A DNA stretch of 56,930 bases from Planctomycetaceae bacterium. Its GTDB lineage: Bacteria; Planctomycetota; Planctomycetia; Planctomycetales; Planctomycetaceae. The notes under the pieces were generated by a model. That model saw only the letters and a list, made by a program, of their open reading frames with translations. It did no database searches and was not told the origin of the DNA. How positions within the stretch are numbered: position 1 is the stretch's first letter; each line of letters starts with the position of its first letter. The stretch is from the NCBI GenBank assembly GCA_020426505.1, contig JAGQPX010000109.1, positions 1 to 56,930 on the forward strand, given 5' to 3'. This document shows positions 48,686 to 56,930 of the stretch, piece after piece. Position numbers and translations under genes: made by a program.

Positions 48686-48724
48686 TCCGTTTAGCCGCAC
48701 ATTTCAAATGTGCGGCTAAACGGA
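48686..48724. repeat. Perfect palindrome with TTTAGCCGCAC arms between convergent genes
   Basis: Two 19-base arms (48686-48704 and 48706-48724) are exact complements around a single C, starting TCCGTTTAGCCGCAC. It is placed between the TIM-barrel gene and miaA, 21 bp from the miaA stop, and could end transcription from both sides, but lacks a T-run. Confidence 0.78.
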
Positions 48725-48744
48725 TGAACTCGAATAGATGTCAT

Positions 48745-49689
48745 TTACTCATAAGTTTGCTGCATGAGTTGATCGACAATTCGACCTGCAGTCTCGTCAC
48801 CAGTGATTTCGATCGGCCGACACTCTTCCAGGTTGCGGAACCAGGTGTGTTGGCGTTTGGCGAATTGGCGGGTGCGGGTTTGGATTTGTTCGACCGCGGC
48901 TGCGAGTGTGCATTCGCCGTTGAGGTGGGCGATGAGTTCCTGATAGCCGAGGGCCTGCATAGCAGTGCGGCTGATGCCTGACTCGCGTTGTAGGAGGGCT
49001 TGCACCTCCTCGACCCACCCGGCGTCGATCATCAGCTGCGCGCGGCGGTTGATGCGGTCGTACAGCCACTCGCGAGGTGGTGACAGCCAGTAGACGTGCT
49101 CAGGGCGTTCACCAATCGGCAGCGGTTGTTCCTGCTGCTGGGCGGAGACGGGTTGTCCGGTGAGATGGAAGACCTCGAGAGCACGAATCACACGCCGCGT
49201 ATCGTTGGGATGCAGGCGAACAGCCGTCTCGGGATCGACTTGCGACAACTTCTGGTGCAGAGCATCTACACCTTCGGACTCGCCCCGCTGTTCCATTTGA
49301 CGACGAAACTCCCAGTCAGCAGCCGGAGCTGCGAAGACGCCTCGGAGGACGCCGCGGAGGTACAGCCCGGTTCCGCCGATGAACAGCGGCACCTTCCCCC
49401 GGGCGACAATCTCACGGCATATCTTCTCCGCCTCGATCACGTAATCAGCAACCGTGAACTCTTCGTGCGGGTCCAGCACGTCGATGAGGTGGTGAGGGAC
49501 ACGTGATCGCTCGTCGACCGACGGCTTGGCCGTCCCGATGTCCATGCCCCGATACAGCGACATTGAGTCCAGCCCGATGATCTCGGCGTCGAGATGCTCC
49601 GCGAGTTGCAGCGACACCTCCGTTTTGCCGCTCGCGGTCGGCCCTGCGAGGAACCAGCACCGCCTCAGGAGTGAGGATTCGAACGTCAT
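48745..49689 (-). CDS. miaA: tRNA dimethylallyltransferase
   Basis: MiaA adds an isopentenyl group to A37 of tRNAs reading UNN codons. The 314-residue product has the P-loop GPTASGKTE (G16-E24), DSMSLYRGMDIGTAKPS, FIGGTGLYLRG and C-terminal FAKRQHTWFRNL. ATG 49689 is chosen because AGGAG lies 9 bases upstream and the protein begins at normal distance from the P-loop; the frame upstream to 49740 has no family similarity. It diverges from the STAS-domain gene. Confidence 0.95.
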   Translation of the reverse strand: MTFESSLLRRCWFLAGPTASGKTEVSLQLAEHLDAEIIGLDSMSLYRGMDIGTAKPSVDERSRVPHHLIDVLDPHEEFTVADYVIEAEKICREIVARGKVPLFIGGTGLYLRGVLRGVFAAPAADWEFRRQMEQRGESEGVDALHQKLSQVDPETAVRLHPNDTRRVIRALEVFHLTGQPVSAQQQEQPLPIGERPEHVYWLSPPREWLYDRINRRAQLMIDAGWVEEVQALLQRESGISRTAMQALGYQELIAHLNGECTLAAAVEQIQTRTRQFAKRQHTWFRNLEECRPIEITGDETAGRIVDQLMQQTYE

Positions 49690-49728
49690 GTTCCGTGACT
49701 CCTGACTCTGTTTGACGACAGGGTTCGC

Positions 49729-49757
49729 TTGACACCGCACGTGCGGGAGGTGATAGT
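49729..49757 (+). promoter_or_regulatory. Promoter of the RsbV-like gene with palindromic spacer
   Basis: TTGACA (49729-49734) and GATAGT (49752-49757) are 17 bp apart, giving a leader of about 135 bases. The spacer contains the perfect 12-bp palindrome CCGCACGTGCGG (49735-49746), a possible operator. The site is 40 bp upstream of the divergent miaA start and could affect both. Confidence 0.5.
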
Positions 49758-49898
49758 GAAATCTATCGCTGGACGTCGATAACGAATGACGATGATCGTG
49801 CCGGAAGGGGCTGGCTCGTAATCGTCTTTTCTCCCTAAGTTATTGGGTGGTCGACATCGCAGCGGGGTCATCAGCATACCTTTCCCGGAAGACGCACC

Positions 49899-50255
49899 AT
49901 GGCACCCGGCAAGCGCCGACTGGACATCGAGACGATTGGCGATATTACCGTCGCCAAGTTCGTCGACAAGAAGATCCTGGATGAAACCAACATCCAGATC
50001 ATCGGCAATCAACTCTTCGGTCTCGTCGAGGATGACGGACGCAAGAAGATCATACTCGACTTCTCCAACGTCGAGTACCTGTCGAGTGCCGCGTTAGGCA
50101 AGTTGATTACCATGGACAAGAAGGTCAAATCGACCGGCGGAAAACTGCGACTCTGCTCGATTCGGCCGGACATCTACGAAGTTTTTGCCATCACGAAGTT
50201 GAACCAGGTGTTCGACATTAAGGACGACCAGGACCAGGCTATGGCCGGGCTTTGA
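49899..50255 (+). CDS. STAS-domain anti-sigma factor antagonist (RsbV/SpoIIAA-like)
   Basis: The 118-residue STAS protein is of the partner-switching type. The phospho-acceptor region is DFSNVEYLSSAALGKL, with S62 or S63 as the likely target of an RsbW-like kinase, and the fold covers the whole chain. When dephosphorylated, such proteins bind the anti-sigma factor and free its sigma factor. The kinase partner is encoded 83 bp downstream. Confidence 0.92.
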   Translation: MAPGKRRLDIETIGDITVAKFVDKKILDETNIQIIGNQLFGLVEDDGRKKIILDFSNVEYLSSAALGKLITMDKKVKSTGGKLRLCSIRPDIYEVFAITKLNQVFDIKDDQDQAMAGL

Positions 50256-50338
50256 TCCTCACGCTTGATGTCTGTCTGATCGCCCCTGTTCTCATTCGAT
50301 GACGGAGTTCCACCCGCGACGGTTTCTCAGGTTCGCTG

Positions 50339-50749
50339 ATGTCGAAATCGCACGAATTTGAAGAAGTGCTGGTGGGCGACACTCCGGACGCCCAGGCGCT
50401 TCAGGAACGTGTGATCAAACTGCTGGAAGAGTTTGGCTATTCGGAGCGAGACTTTTTCGTCATGCGGCTTGCCATGGAAGAGGCAGTCGTCAACGCGATC
50501 AAGCACGGCAACAATCGGGCTCCGGACAAGAAAGTCTTCGTCAGCTGCAAAGTCGACTCTGAAAGAATCTGGCTGCGAATCGAGGACGAAGGCGACGGGT
50601 TCGTCCTCGCAGATGTCCCTGACCCCACGGCTGAGGAGAATCTTTACAAGCCAAGCGGTCGCGGCATCAAAATGATGGAGAAATTCCTGACCTCCATTGA
50701 ATACAATGAGAAGGGGAATTGCGTCACTCTGGTGAAGCACAAAGAGTGA
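50339..50749 (+). CDS. RsbW-like serine kinase / anti-sigma factor
   Basis: The 136-residue HATPase_c (GHKL) protein has the N box MRLAMEEAVVNAIKHGN (E and N binding Mg-ATP), the G1 box EDEGDGF, and the GRGIKMM lid. In partner switching such proteins phosphorylate the STAS partner and hold a sigma factor inactive. No sigma factor or RsbU/RsbX phosphatase is adjacent, so the output regulator is not identified. Confidence 0.92.
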   Translation: MSKSHEFEEVLVGDTPDAQALQERVIKLLEEFGYSERDFFVMRLAMEEAVVNAIKHGNNRAPDKKVFVSCKVDSERIWLRIEDEGDGFVLADVPDPTAEENLYKPSGRGIKMMEKFLTSIEYNEKGNCVTLVKHKE

Positions 50750-50898
50750 TTCGCCAGCCTCTCCCAACGCTCGGAACGCCGGCAAGGTTTTTCCCGAACC
50801 GATTGCTTACTACCGTGTCATTCCTCAACCGAGGGAGAATTCACTCCGGTGGTGCCATCGGCCTAAAGGGAGCCAGGATCATCAATGCGGAGCCAGCA

Positions 50899-50979
50899 AG
50901 GGTGGCAGGGTCAGAAGCGAAGCGGATGGCCCTGCAATCGCCGAACCGGGCCTTCCCGTTGGTCAGACCCGGCCACCCT
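50899..50979. repeat. Palindromic repeat with AGGGTGGC ends before hflX
   Basis: Imperfect terminal inverted arms AGGGTGGCAGGGTC (50899-50912) and GACCCGGCCACCCT (50966-50979) enclose an 81 bp element. Its left 36 bases recur in inverted orientation after hflX at 52352-52388, differing by one A. A possible hflX promoter (TTGGTC at 50959-50964, TAGAAT at 50981-50986, 16 bp spacer) overlaps the right arm. Confidence 0.75.
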
Positions 50980-50986
50980 GTAGAAT
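50959..50986 (+). promoter_or_regulatory. Possible hflX promoter inside the repeat end
   Basis: TTGGTC (50959-50964), 16 bp and TAGAAT (50981-50986). The -35 lies in the right arm of the palindromic element, so the element may have donated part of the promoter. Confidence 0.35.
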
Positions 50987-51045
50987 CGATGAGTTAATCT
51001 GACCCTCACCAATTAAACACCCTCCCCTCCAGGAGCTTTGACCAC

Positions 51046-52341
51046 TTGGCAGACCCGAAACGAGATGAACTCAAGGTTGGATCCAAACGAGCCGTGCTCG
51101 TGGGAGTTCTCCCTGCCGAACGACGCGACGAGCGAGAACGCGCGTTCGACGAGATGACGGGACTCATCGAGACAGCCGATGCGAAGGTGGTCGGCACGCT
51201 GCTACAGGTGCGAGATCGACCGAACCCGGCGACCTACATCGGCAGCGGCAAAGTCGCGGAGCTCAAGCTGCTCATCGAACAGACCGATGCTGACTTGATC
51301 GCCTTCGATGCCAATCTCTCTCCGGCCCAGGGGAAGGCGATCGAAGACGAAACCGGCACGGTCGTGGTCGATCGCAGCGAAGTCATCCTCGACATCTTCG
51401 CCACCCATGCCCGCAGCTACGAGGCCCGCCTGCAGGTCGAACTGGCTCAGCTGCTCTACATGCGACCCCGACTGACCCGTATGTGGACCCACCTCGAACG
51501 CATCGAAGGCGGCATCGGCAGCGGTCGTGGTCCGGGTGAAAAGCAGCTGGAAACCGACCGCCGTCTTGTTGACCGACGCATCTCTGAGTTAAAGCGCAAG
51601 CTCAAGGAGGTCGAGAAACGCAAAGAGCGGACCGTCGCAGGGCGTCGTGATCACATGACCGTCTCACTCGTCGGATATACAAACGCCGGCAAGAGCACGC
51701 TGATGAATGCTCTCACCGATGCCGACGTCTACATCGCCGATCAACTCTTTGCCACGCTCGATACGCGGACCCGCAAATGGACGCTCGCCAACTGGGGGGA
51801 TGTGCTGTTGAGCGACACGGTCGGGTTCATCAGTAATCTGCCGCACCATCTTGTTGCGTCATTCCGCTCGACGCTCGCGGAGGCAAGACACGCCGACCTG
51901 TTGTTGCATGTCGTCGATGCCAGTCACCCGGATGTCGAGAAGCACATCGCAACCGTCAACAAGGTCCTCGCAGACATCGGCGTCGACAGCGACCATCCGC
52001 TGCTCGTCTTCAACAAGATTGACAACATTACTGATCGGGCAACTCTTGACATCCTGCGTGCCAAATACACCGACGGCATCACCGTCAGCGCGATCAAACG
52101 CATGGGACTCGACCAACTCGAAGCCGCCGTCGCAGAGCGGCTGGGTGAGGGATACCTCAATGCCGAAATCGAAACGGGCGTCGGCAACGGCCGGCTGTTC
52201 GCCTGGCTCGCTGAGCACGCGGAGGTCACCGACCGAGAATACACTGACAGCCGCGTCACCCTCTCCTGTCGCCTGCCACGCAAACTCGCAAACAGCATCG
52301 ACGAAGAGGGAACGACAGTCACCCTGCTGAACGGGCAGTGA
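51046..52341 (+). CDS. hflX: Ribosome-associated GTPase HflX
   Basis: HflX binds and splits stalled or stressed 70S ribosomes. The 431-residue product has the N-terminal HflX domain (about 15-200, with GSGRGPGEKQLETDRR), G1 at 210-217 GYTNAGKS, SDTVGFISNLPHHLV at the G3 region and VFNKIDN at G4. It begins with TTG, with AGGAG 11 bases upstream; no better start aligns. It is flanked by inverted copies of a short repeat (50899 and 52352). No hfq or hflKC neighbour. Confidence 0.95.
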   Translation: MADPKRDELKVGSKRAVLVGVLPAERRDERERAFDEMTGLIETADAKVVGTLLQVRDRPNPATYIGSGKVAELKLLIEQTDADLIAFDANLSPAQGKAIEDETGTVVVDRSEVILDIFATHARSYEARLQVELAQLLYMRPRLTRMWTHLERIEGGIGSGRGPGEKQLETDRRLVDRRISELKRKLKEVEKRKERTVAGRRDHMTVSLVGYTNAGKSTLMNALTDADVYIADQLFATLDTRTRKWTLANWGDVLLSDTVGFISNLPHHLVASFRSTLAEARHADLLLHVVDASHPDVEKHIATVNKVLADIGVDSDHPLLVFNKIDNITDRATLDILRAKYTDGITVSAIKRMGLDQLEAAVAERLGEGYLNAEIETGVGNGRLFAWLAEHAEVTDREYTDSRVTLSCRLPRKLANSIDEEGTTVTLLNGQ

Positions 52342-52351
52342 CAAACAAAAC

Positions 52352-52388
52352 GCAGGGCCATCCGCTTTCGCTTCTGACCCTGCCACCC
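52352..52388. repeat. Inverted half-copy of the AGGGTGGC repeat after hflX
   Basis: The 37 bases from GCAGGGCCATCCGC to GACCCTGCCACCC match the complement of 50900-50935 with a single inserted base. The inner half of the element is missing here. It lies between the hflX and rtcB stops. Confidence 0.75.
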
Positions 52389-52407
52389 CTCGTGACGGCG
52401 AAGTCTT

Positions 52408-53799
52408 TCAATCCTCCGGGCGGCTGCCGTCGCCGCACATCTTGACGATCCGGGGATCGAAACGAGCGATCGTCTCCACCAAGTCCGACTGCTCGCGCAT
52501 CACGTCGTCGATGTTCTTGTAGACGCCCGGCACTTCGTCTGCGCCGGCCGAGAGGATATGGACGCCCTTCGCCTCCAGATCGTTCTTGACCGCTTTGAAA
52601 CGGAACTTGTCCCGTGCCGCTTTGCGTGACATCAGTCGCCCCGCGCCATGCGAGGCCGAGCACAAAGACTCCGGCTCTCCCTTGCCGCGAACGACGTACG
52701 CCAGCGAGGCCATCGACCCGGGGATAACACCCAGCACGCCTTCGCCTGCCGGTGTCGCCCCTTTGCGGTGCACAATCACCTCTTTGCCGCCATGCGTCTC
52801 TTTCCAGGCGAAGTTGTGATGATTCTCGACCCCCGCAACGATCTCCGCCCCACACAGCGACGAGACCAGTCGATGAATGACATCGTGGTTCGCAGCCGCA
52901 TAGTCCCCCATGAGGTTCATCGCCGCCCAGTACTCCTGTCCCGCTTCGCTGTCGAGATCGAGCCAGGCGAGTCGACGCAAGTCCGCAAACCGTTTGGGCA
53001 GGTTCTGCTCAGCGATTCCAGAGTACGTCGAACAGACAGCATGCCCCGCACCGCGACTTCCGGAGTGACTCATCAGTGCGACGTACTCACCCGCTTCCAG
53101 TCCGAGTTCCGGCTCGTCCAGCGTGAGTCGACCGAACTCGACGAAGTGGTTGCCCGAACCGGACGTGCCGAGCTGTTTCCACGCACGGTCCTTTCGCTCA
53201 CGCGTGATGCGGGTCACGTTCCAGTCTGCATCCATCACTTCATGATTCTGCCGCTTCTCATGTTCGCAGCCTGTGCCGAAGACAGTGCCCTCCTCCAGAG
53301 CTTTCCGGAAGACGTGGAACATCTCGCGGTCATCGAGTGATTCAGACGGGAGATCGAACACCGAGAGCTTCATTCGACAGGCGATGTCGACGCCGACCGC
53401 GTACGGGCAAACCGCGTTATCGAGGGCCAAGACGCCTCCGATCGGGAGTCCGTACCCGACGTGAGCATCGGGCATCAGCGCGCCGGCGACTGCGCTCGGC
53501 AACTCGCATGCCTGCCGCATCTGCTGGTGCGATTGCTCATCGATGCCGTCATGCCCCCAGGTGCGGTACGAAGCGGGCTCCGGACGCACGTAGTCACGGT
53601 CGTCAATCAACTCCCGGGCGAAGTCCGCAAAGTACGGGTTCTCCAGATAGTCTTCCGGAGCATCGAGGATCGACGAAATGGTCTTCTTCGCCTTGTGACC
53701 GCGCCATTTTTTGTCTTTGGCCGCTGCCTGAATTCCGGCAACCGCTGACGTTACGCAATCCGCCGGCACGCCGAGTTGGAGGAGTTGCTTTTTGTTCAT
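52408..53799 (-). CDS. rtcB: RNA-splicing ligase RtcB
   Basis: RtcB joins RNA 2',3'-cyclic phosphate or 3'-phosphate ends to 5'-OH using GTP and Mn2+. The 463-residue product has PDAHVGYGLPIGGVLA, VGVDIACRM (Cys metal ligand), GSGNHFVEFG, SHSGSRGAGHAV and the guanylylated-His block SASHGAGRLMSRKAA. ATG 53799 starts MNKKQLLQLGVPADCV, as in relatives; the extension to 53841 is not family-like. No rtcA, rtcR or archease gene is adjacent, so its repair circuit is not visible. Confidence 0.94.
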   Translation of the reverse strand: MNKKQLLQLGVPADCVTSAVAGIQAAAKDKKWRGHKAKKTISSILDAPEDYLENPYFADFARELIDDRDYVRPEPASYRTWGHDGIDEQSHQQMRQACELPSAVAGALMPDAHVGYGLPIGGVLALDNAVCPYAVGVDIACRMKLSVFDLPSESLDDREMFHVFRKALEEGTVFGTGCEHEKRQNHEVMDADWNVTRITRERKDRAWKQLGTSGSGNHFVEFGRLTLDEPELGLEAGEYVALMSHSGSRGAGHAVCSTYSGIAEQNLPKRFADLRRLAWLDLDSEAGQEYWAAMNLMGDYAAANHDVIHRLVSSLCGAEIVAGVENHHNFAWKETHGGKEVIVHRKGATPAGEGVLGVIPGSMASLAYVVRGKGEPESLCSASHGAGRLMSRKAARDKFRFKAVKNDLEAKGVHILSAGADEVPGVYKNIDDVMREQSDLVETIARFDPRIVKMCGDGSRPED

Positions 53800-53867
53800 G
53801 ACGGAACGTCCTGTCGAGACTGATTCGTCCTTGAGACACAAGCCGGAGAAGAATGTTCACTCACATC

Positions 53868-54746
53868 TCACGTGTTGCTCGCCACGCGAATCACCTGTCC
53901 ATGCCACAGCGTCTCCATCGCCTCTCGTGACCAGACTTCCATGCCGGCAGACGGATCGAAGACCTCGAAGCGGTCGTTACGGATGTCCATCAGCACAACC
54001 GAGTGCGGTTGTCCGCGAACCCATCCGTCAAGCTCGTAGGCCACTGAGGATTCATCACTGTCGACTTTGAGTTCGCATTGCAAGATGCACGGATCGCTGA
54101 ACTGCTGTTGAAGCTCTTCAACGGACAGGGCGACAGCTTCGATCGTTCGTCGCTGCGACTGCAGCTTCAACGTCAGTCCGCGGTAGAGACCTTTCCAGTT
54201 CGTACCCCGTCGGGTGAGACACAGCTCGGCCATCTCTCCCTCAGAGGCATAGACGCCGTAGAACTGAAGCAATGTCGCGCCGGCAGCTGCGCTGCACGTT
54301 GCCTGTGAGGTCTGATAACAGAGGTCACCGTCCCATGCGTTTCCGCATTCCGGCAACTGCCCAAGGAGCGGCGCCACCAGCGTTGAACATCCGGCTGCAG
54401 CGAGAACGACTGCGGAAAAGATCCGACGCGGAAGGCCTCGAAACGTGCCGATCCCCGGAATGTGTTCGGGCTTGTCCTGAATTCGCTGCCAGACAAGGCC
54501 GGCGAGAAAGCCGGCCGCGATCGGAAACCAGTTGCTGAGAATGATCAGATTCGAGAAGGGAAACAGACGAGCCATGAACGTCTCTTCCCACACCCAGCGG
54601 GCATAGATGGCGATGCCGATCACCGTCACGCCAGCCAGTGCATCACATACCTTCGCTGATGCCCCTCGGGTCAATCTCACTGCAAACAGGAATGCCCCCA
54701 CCATCAGCGCGACCAGCACCAGGATGCCGAGATACAGATCGCTCAT
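53868..54746 (-). CDS. Membrane protein with C39-like cysteine peptidase domain
   Basis: The 292-residue protein has four hydrophobic segments in its first 125 residues, then a C39-like papain-fold domain. Its catalytic set appears to be Q148 and C151 (CYQTSQATCSAAAG), H248 in GQPHSVV and D264 in VFDPSAG. C39 enzymes usually process Gly-Gly leader peptides in transporters, but this one has no ABC domains and no adjacent peptide or exporter gene. The active site would face whichever side follows helix 4. Substrate unknown. Confidence 0.82.
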   Translation of the reverse strand: MSDLYLGILVLVALMVGAFLFAVRLTRGASAKVCDALAGVTVIGIAIYARWVWEETFMARLFPFSNLIILSNWFPIAAGFLAGLVWQRIQDKPEHIPGIGTFRGLPRRIFSAVVLAAAGCSTLVAPLLGQLPECGNAWDGDLCYQTSQATCSAAAGATLLQFYGVYASEGEMAELCLTRRGTNWKGLYRGLTLKLQSQRRTIEAVALSVEELQQQFSDPCILQCELKVDSDESSVAYELDGWVRGQPHSVVLMDIRNDRFEVFDPSAGMEVWSREAMETLWHGQVIRVASNT

Positions 54747-54859
54747 ATCGACGTGAACCTTTGACTGACCAGCATTCGATCGACGTGTTCACCGCAGAGA
54801 CAAGGGCGGGCGACGTGAACGCTCATTCTAACGTCCATTGACGCATTCGACATCCGACC

Positions 54860-55759
54860 TCACGATGACTCGTCTGCCGAAGGGTCATACAACAATGGAT
54901 AGAAGCGGCCTCCGAGCGGCTCCCCCTTCGCGATCGCGTCCGTTCCTTCAAGCAGCGGTTCATCCGACGCGGAGGTCACGCCGTCGCGGCAGAGGTTCAG
55001 CACGACGGCTCGTCTCTGTCGGTCGGTTCGATTCTCGTACGAGCCATGCACCATCAACGGATGATGGAACGCACACTCTCCCGCCTTCAATTCGATCGCC
55101 TGCGGCTTCGTGAAGTCTGCCCATTGTTCGTCGGAGAGGACCTGCTGGATCGCATCCATATCGCCGGCTAACCCTGTAATCGGTAACAGGTCCCAGCGAT
55201 GACTCCCCGGAATGTATTGCAGGCAACCGTTATCGCGCGTGCTGTCGTCGAGACCAATCCAGCACGTCAGGTGAGCCATCGGTTGGGTCCGTGTCCAGTA
55301 CGAATAGTCCTGATGCCACGAGACGACTCCCCCGTGATGAGCCGGCTTGCAGAAGAGCTGATCGTGCCAGAACCTCACCGCACCACCCAGCAGTTGACTT
55401 GCCGGAAGCAGAATCGCGGAGTTCCACAGAATGTCGTGCAGTCCTGCTCTGATTCGCCAGCCGCCGAGCGCGTGAAACAGCACTTTCGCCGGGTCAGCCG
55501 ACTCGTTCGAGTTGTACTCGTACCAGAGATCACTCCCCGGATGTCCCGGCTGCGTCAACTCTTCCAACTCTTCGCGAAGTGCATCGATCTGTTCATCACT
55601 GAGCACTCGAACGCCGGCGACATATCCGTGCTCGTGGAAGAACTCGACCTGCTCATCAGTCAGACGGAGCGACCGTGCCTCCGACGACGAGGGTTCGCGG
55701 GCAAAAAGTTCTCCGACCGGCTGATGGAATTCGGACAGGTCCGGGGCATGAACAGACAT
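54860..55759 (-). CDS. Phytanoyl-CoA dioxygenase (PhyH) family protein
   Basis: The roughly 299-residue Fe(II)/2-oxoglutarate dioxygenase of the PhyH family has the iron motif H-x-D in SWHQDYSYW, the distal His in [22 protein letters not shown], and the 2-oxoglutarate-binding Arg after it. Substrates in bacteria range from lipids to small natural products; the target is unknown. ATG 55759 with GAGGTG just upstream is preferred to the GTG at 55765. No neighbour gives a pathway. Confidence 0.9.
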   Translation of the reverse strand: MSVHAPDLSEFHQPVGELFAREPSSSEARSLRLTDEQVEFFHEHGYVAGVRVLSDEQIDALREELEELTQPGHPGSDLWYEYNSNESADPAKVLFHALGGWRIRAGLHDILWNSAILLPASQLLGGAVRFWHDQLFCKPAHHGGVVSWHQDYSYWTRTQPMAHLTCWIGLDDSTRDNGCLQYIPGSHRWDLLPITGLAGDMDAIQQVLSDEQWADFTKPQAIELKAGECAFHHPLMVHGSYENRTDRQRRAVVLNLCRDGVTSASDEPLLEGTDAIAKGEPLGGRFYPLLYDPSADESS

Positions 55760-55848
55760 GGACACCTCAGCGTTTGAACGACCTCAATGGGAATGAAGAC
55801 GACGGTACCAGCACGAACGGGGCGAGGCAACTCGCGCGGATCGTCACC

Positions 55849-56001
55849 TCACCAGAACGCCTCGAAACGCTTCATTTCCCCTACGGGTTTTCCAATCTCA
55901 CGCCGTGCTTCAATCGCGGCTTGACGACAGTGCGGGCATCTCCTAGTCTCGCGGACTTCGACGACCTTTCCACAGACTCTTGAGAACGTTACGACGATCA
56001 T
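55849..56001 (-). CDS. Possible 50-residue Cys-containing small protein
   Basis: A minus-strand frame starts [20 protein letters not shown], then has CPHC and a basic, helical C-terminus. One Cys plus CPHC is short of a full four-Cys zinc ribbon. Its ATG overlaps the sat ATG on the other strand, within CATG, and GGAGG lies 13 bases upstream. It could be a small regulator or chance. Confidence 0.3.
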   Translation of the reverse strand: MIVVTFSRVCGKVVEVRETRRCPHCRQAAIEARREIGKPVGEMKRFEAFW

Positions 56002-56930
56002 GACAGACCTGATTCCTCCACATGGCGGATTGACCGAACCCGTTTGCTGCACCGTTGCGGAGGGCGACATCGCTGCCTTCAAGGAGGAGGCGGGCTCGCT
56101 CCCCAAGGTCCCCCTCTCAGCGGCCGATCTGTCGAGCGTGTATCGTTTTGCGGACGGAACTCTCAGCCCACTCACCGGCCCCATGGACTCGGCCGCGTAC
56201 AACCGCGTCCTCGACGAGCAGGTTGTCGAAAGCAACGGCGGAAAGTACGCCTGGACCATTCCGATCAGCTTCCCGGTCACCAGCGAACTTGCCGGCTCCC
56301 TGAAGGCCGGTCAAAAGGTCGCGTTGACCAGTCCAAGTGGTGATGTGGTCGCCACGCTCGACGTCTCGGACGTCTTCGAGTGGGACAAGCCGCGTTACAT
56401 CAGAAGCGTGTACCGCACCGAGCGAACCGATCACCCCGGCGGTGCGATGGTCATGGAAGGGGACGCGGGAAAGACGCATCTCATCGGCGGCGAGATCCGT
56501 GCCCTCCCACAACCCAAGAACCCGAAGTTCGGTCAATACGTGCTCACGCCTCGTGAGGTGCGAAAGGTCATCGCGGACGCCGGCTGGGATGCGGTCGTCG
56601 CCTTCCAGACGCGAAACCCGCTGCACCGGGCTCACGAGTACGCCCTCGTGTACGGTCTTGAGTCACTCCTCAAGGCCGGCAAGAACGCCGGTGCGGTGCT
56701 CAATCCGCTCATCGGCGAGACGAAGGGGGACGACGTCAATGCGGAGATCCGCATGCAGACCTACGAAAAGTTGATCTCCTCACGCCAAATGGGCGACGGC
56801 GACAGCGATCGTGCATTGTGGGATTCCCGCGATGACGAAGTGCCGGACCGCGTCAAGCTGCTCGGCCTCGACATCAAGATGTTCTACGGCGGACCGTCGG
56901 AAGCCGTCATGCACGGCATCTATCGTCAGA
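56000..56930 (+). CDS. sat: Sulfate adenylyltransferase (ATP sulfurylase), 5' part
   Basis: Sat makes adenosine 5'-phosphosulfate from sulfate and ATP, the first step of sulfate activation. The first 310 codons are open and run off the window edge. The N-terminal PUA-like domain is followed by the catalytic motif [12 protein letters not shown] (about residues 201-212) and then [13 protein letters not shown], matching single-subunit (Sat/MET3-type) enzymes, not CysD/CysN. No APS kinase or reductase is seen within the window. The ATG is fixed by the start of the PUA-like domain; the antisense small frame overlaps it by two bases. Confidence 0.95.
   Translation, partial: MTDLIPPHGGLTEPVCCTVAEGDIAAFKEEAGSLPKVPLSAADLSSVYRFADGTLSPLTGPMDSAAYNRVLDEQVVESNGGKYAWTIPISFPVTSELAGSLKAGQKVALTSPSGDVVATLDVSDVFEWDKPRYIRSVYRTERTDHPGGAMVMEGDAGKTHLIGGEIRALPQPKNPKFGQYVLTPREVRKVIADAGWDAVVAFQTRNPLHRAHEYALVYGLESLLKAGKNAGAVLNPLIGETKGDDVNAEIRMQTYEKLISSRQMGDGDSDRALWDSRDDEVPDRVKLLGLDIKMFYGGPSEAVMHGIYRQ

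Overview
The window looks like a chromosomal piece of a member of the Planctomycetota (class Planctomycetia is the best guess). This is inferred from gene content: two DUF1501 proteins, a PSD1-type cytochrome (DUF1549/DUF1553), a DUF1080 protein, a PVC-type heme-binding HEAT protein, a secreted sulfatase, twin-arginine Gfo/Idh/MocA and TIM-barrel proteins, a BlaI/M56 pair, and GC-rich coding DNA with many long antisense shadows. No phage, plasmid, CRISPR or insertion-sequence genes are visible.

Layout. 1-5.9 kb: yidC, a coupled SRPBCC and small membrane protein pair, pepA and a TAT-exported oxidoreductase. 6.2-13.7 kb: an FAD disulfide oxidoreductase, a GntP permease, an acetolactate synthase large subunit and CstA. 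13.8-17.8 kb: a BlaI repressor, an M56 peptidase and an unusual secreted three-part protein, behind a promoter/operator-like site. 17.8-20.4 kb: a sulfatase with the tail of a second sulfatase beside it, tRNA-Asp(GUC) and terminators. 20.4-28.9 kb (minus): PSD1 cytochrome, DUF1501, DUF1080, DUF1501 and a CelD-type acetyltransferase. 29.2-37.1 kb (plus): BNR sialidase-like protein, penicillin acylase-family hydrolase, large heme/HEAT protein and amidohydrolase. 37.2-39.2 kb: MGMT, a planctomycete-type unknown and a DoxX-like protein. 39.3-45.7 kb (minus): a 2134-residue inverse-autotransporter-like adhesin with calcium-loop modules. 46.1-56.9 kb: a LeuA-family enzyme behind a terminator-bearing leader, a TIM-barrel epimerase, miaA, an RsbV/RsbW-like pair, hflX, rtcB, a membrane C39-like peptidase, a PhyH dioxygenase and the 5' part of sat.

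How it works together. Housekeeping genes (yidC, pepA, ilvB, leuA-like, miaA, hflX, rtcB, sat) are interleaved with a secreted catabolic repertoire typical of planctomycetes: sulfatase, sialidase-like, PSD1 and heme proteins, oxidoreductases and epimerases that probably handle complex, often sulfated, glycans in the periplasm.

The main unexplained layer is a set of short palindromic elements of several unrelated families (about 40-160 bp), nearly all in gene gaps. They supply a stop codon (MGMT), occupy a leader (leuA-like gene), enter a signal peptide (heme/HEAT gene), abut a truncated sulfatase relic, and flank hflX in inverted orientation. The most distinctive genes are the giant adhesin and the BlaI/M56-linked protein that joins CpaC-like, CpaB/SAF-like and cupredoxin-like parts in one chain.
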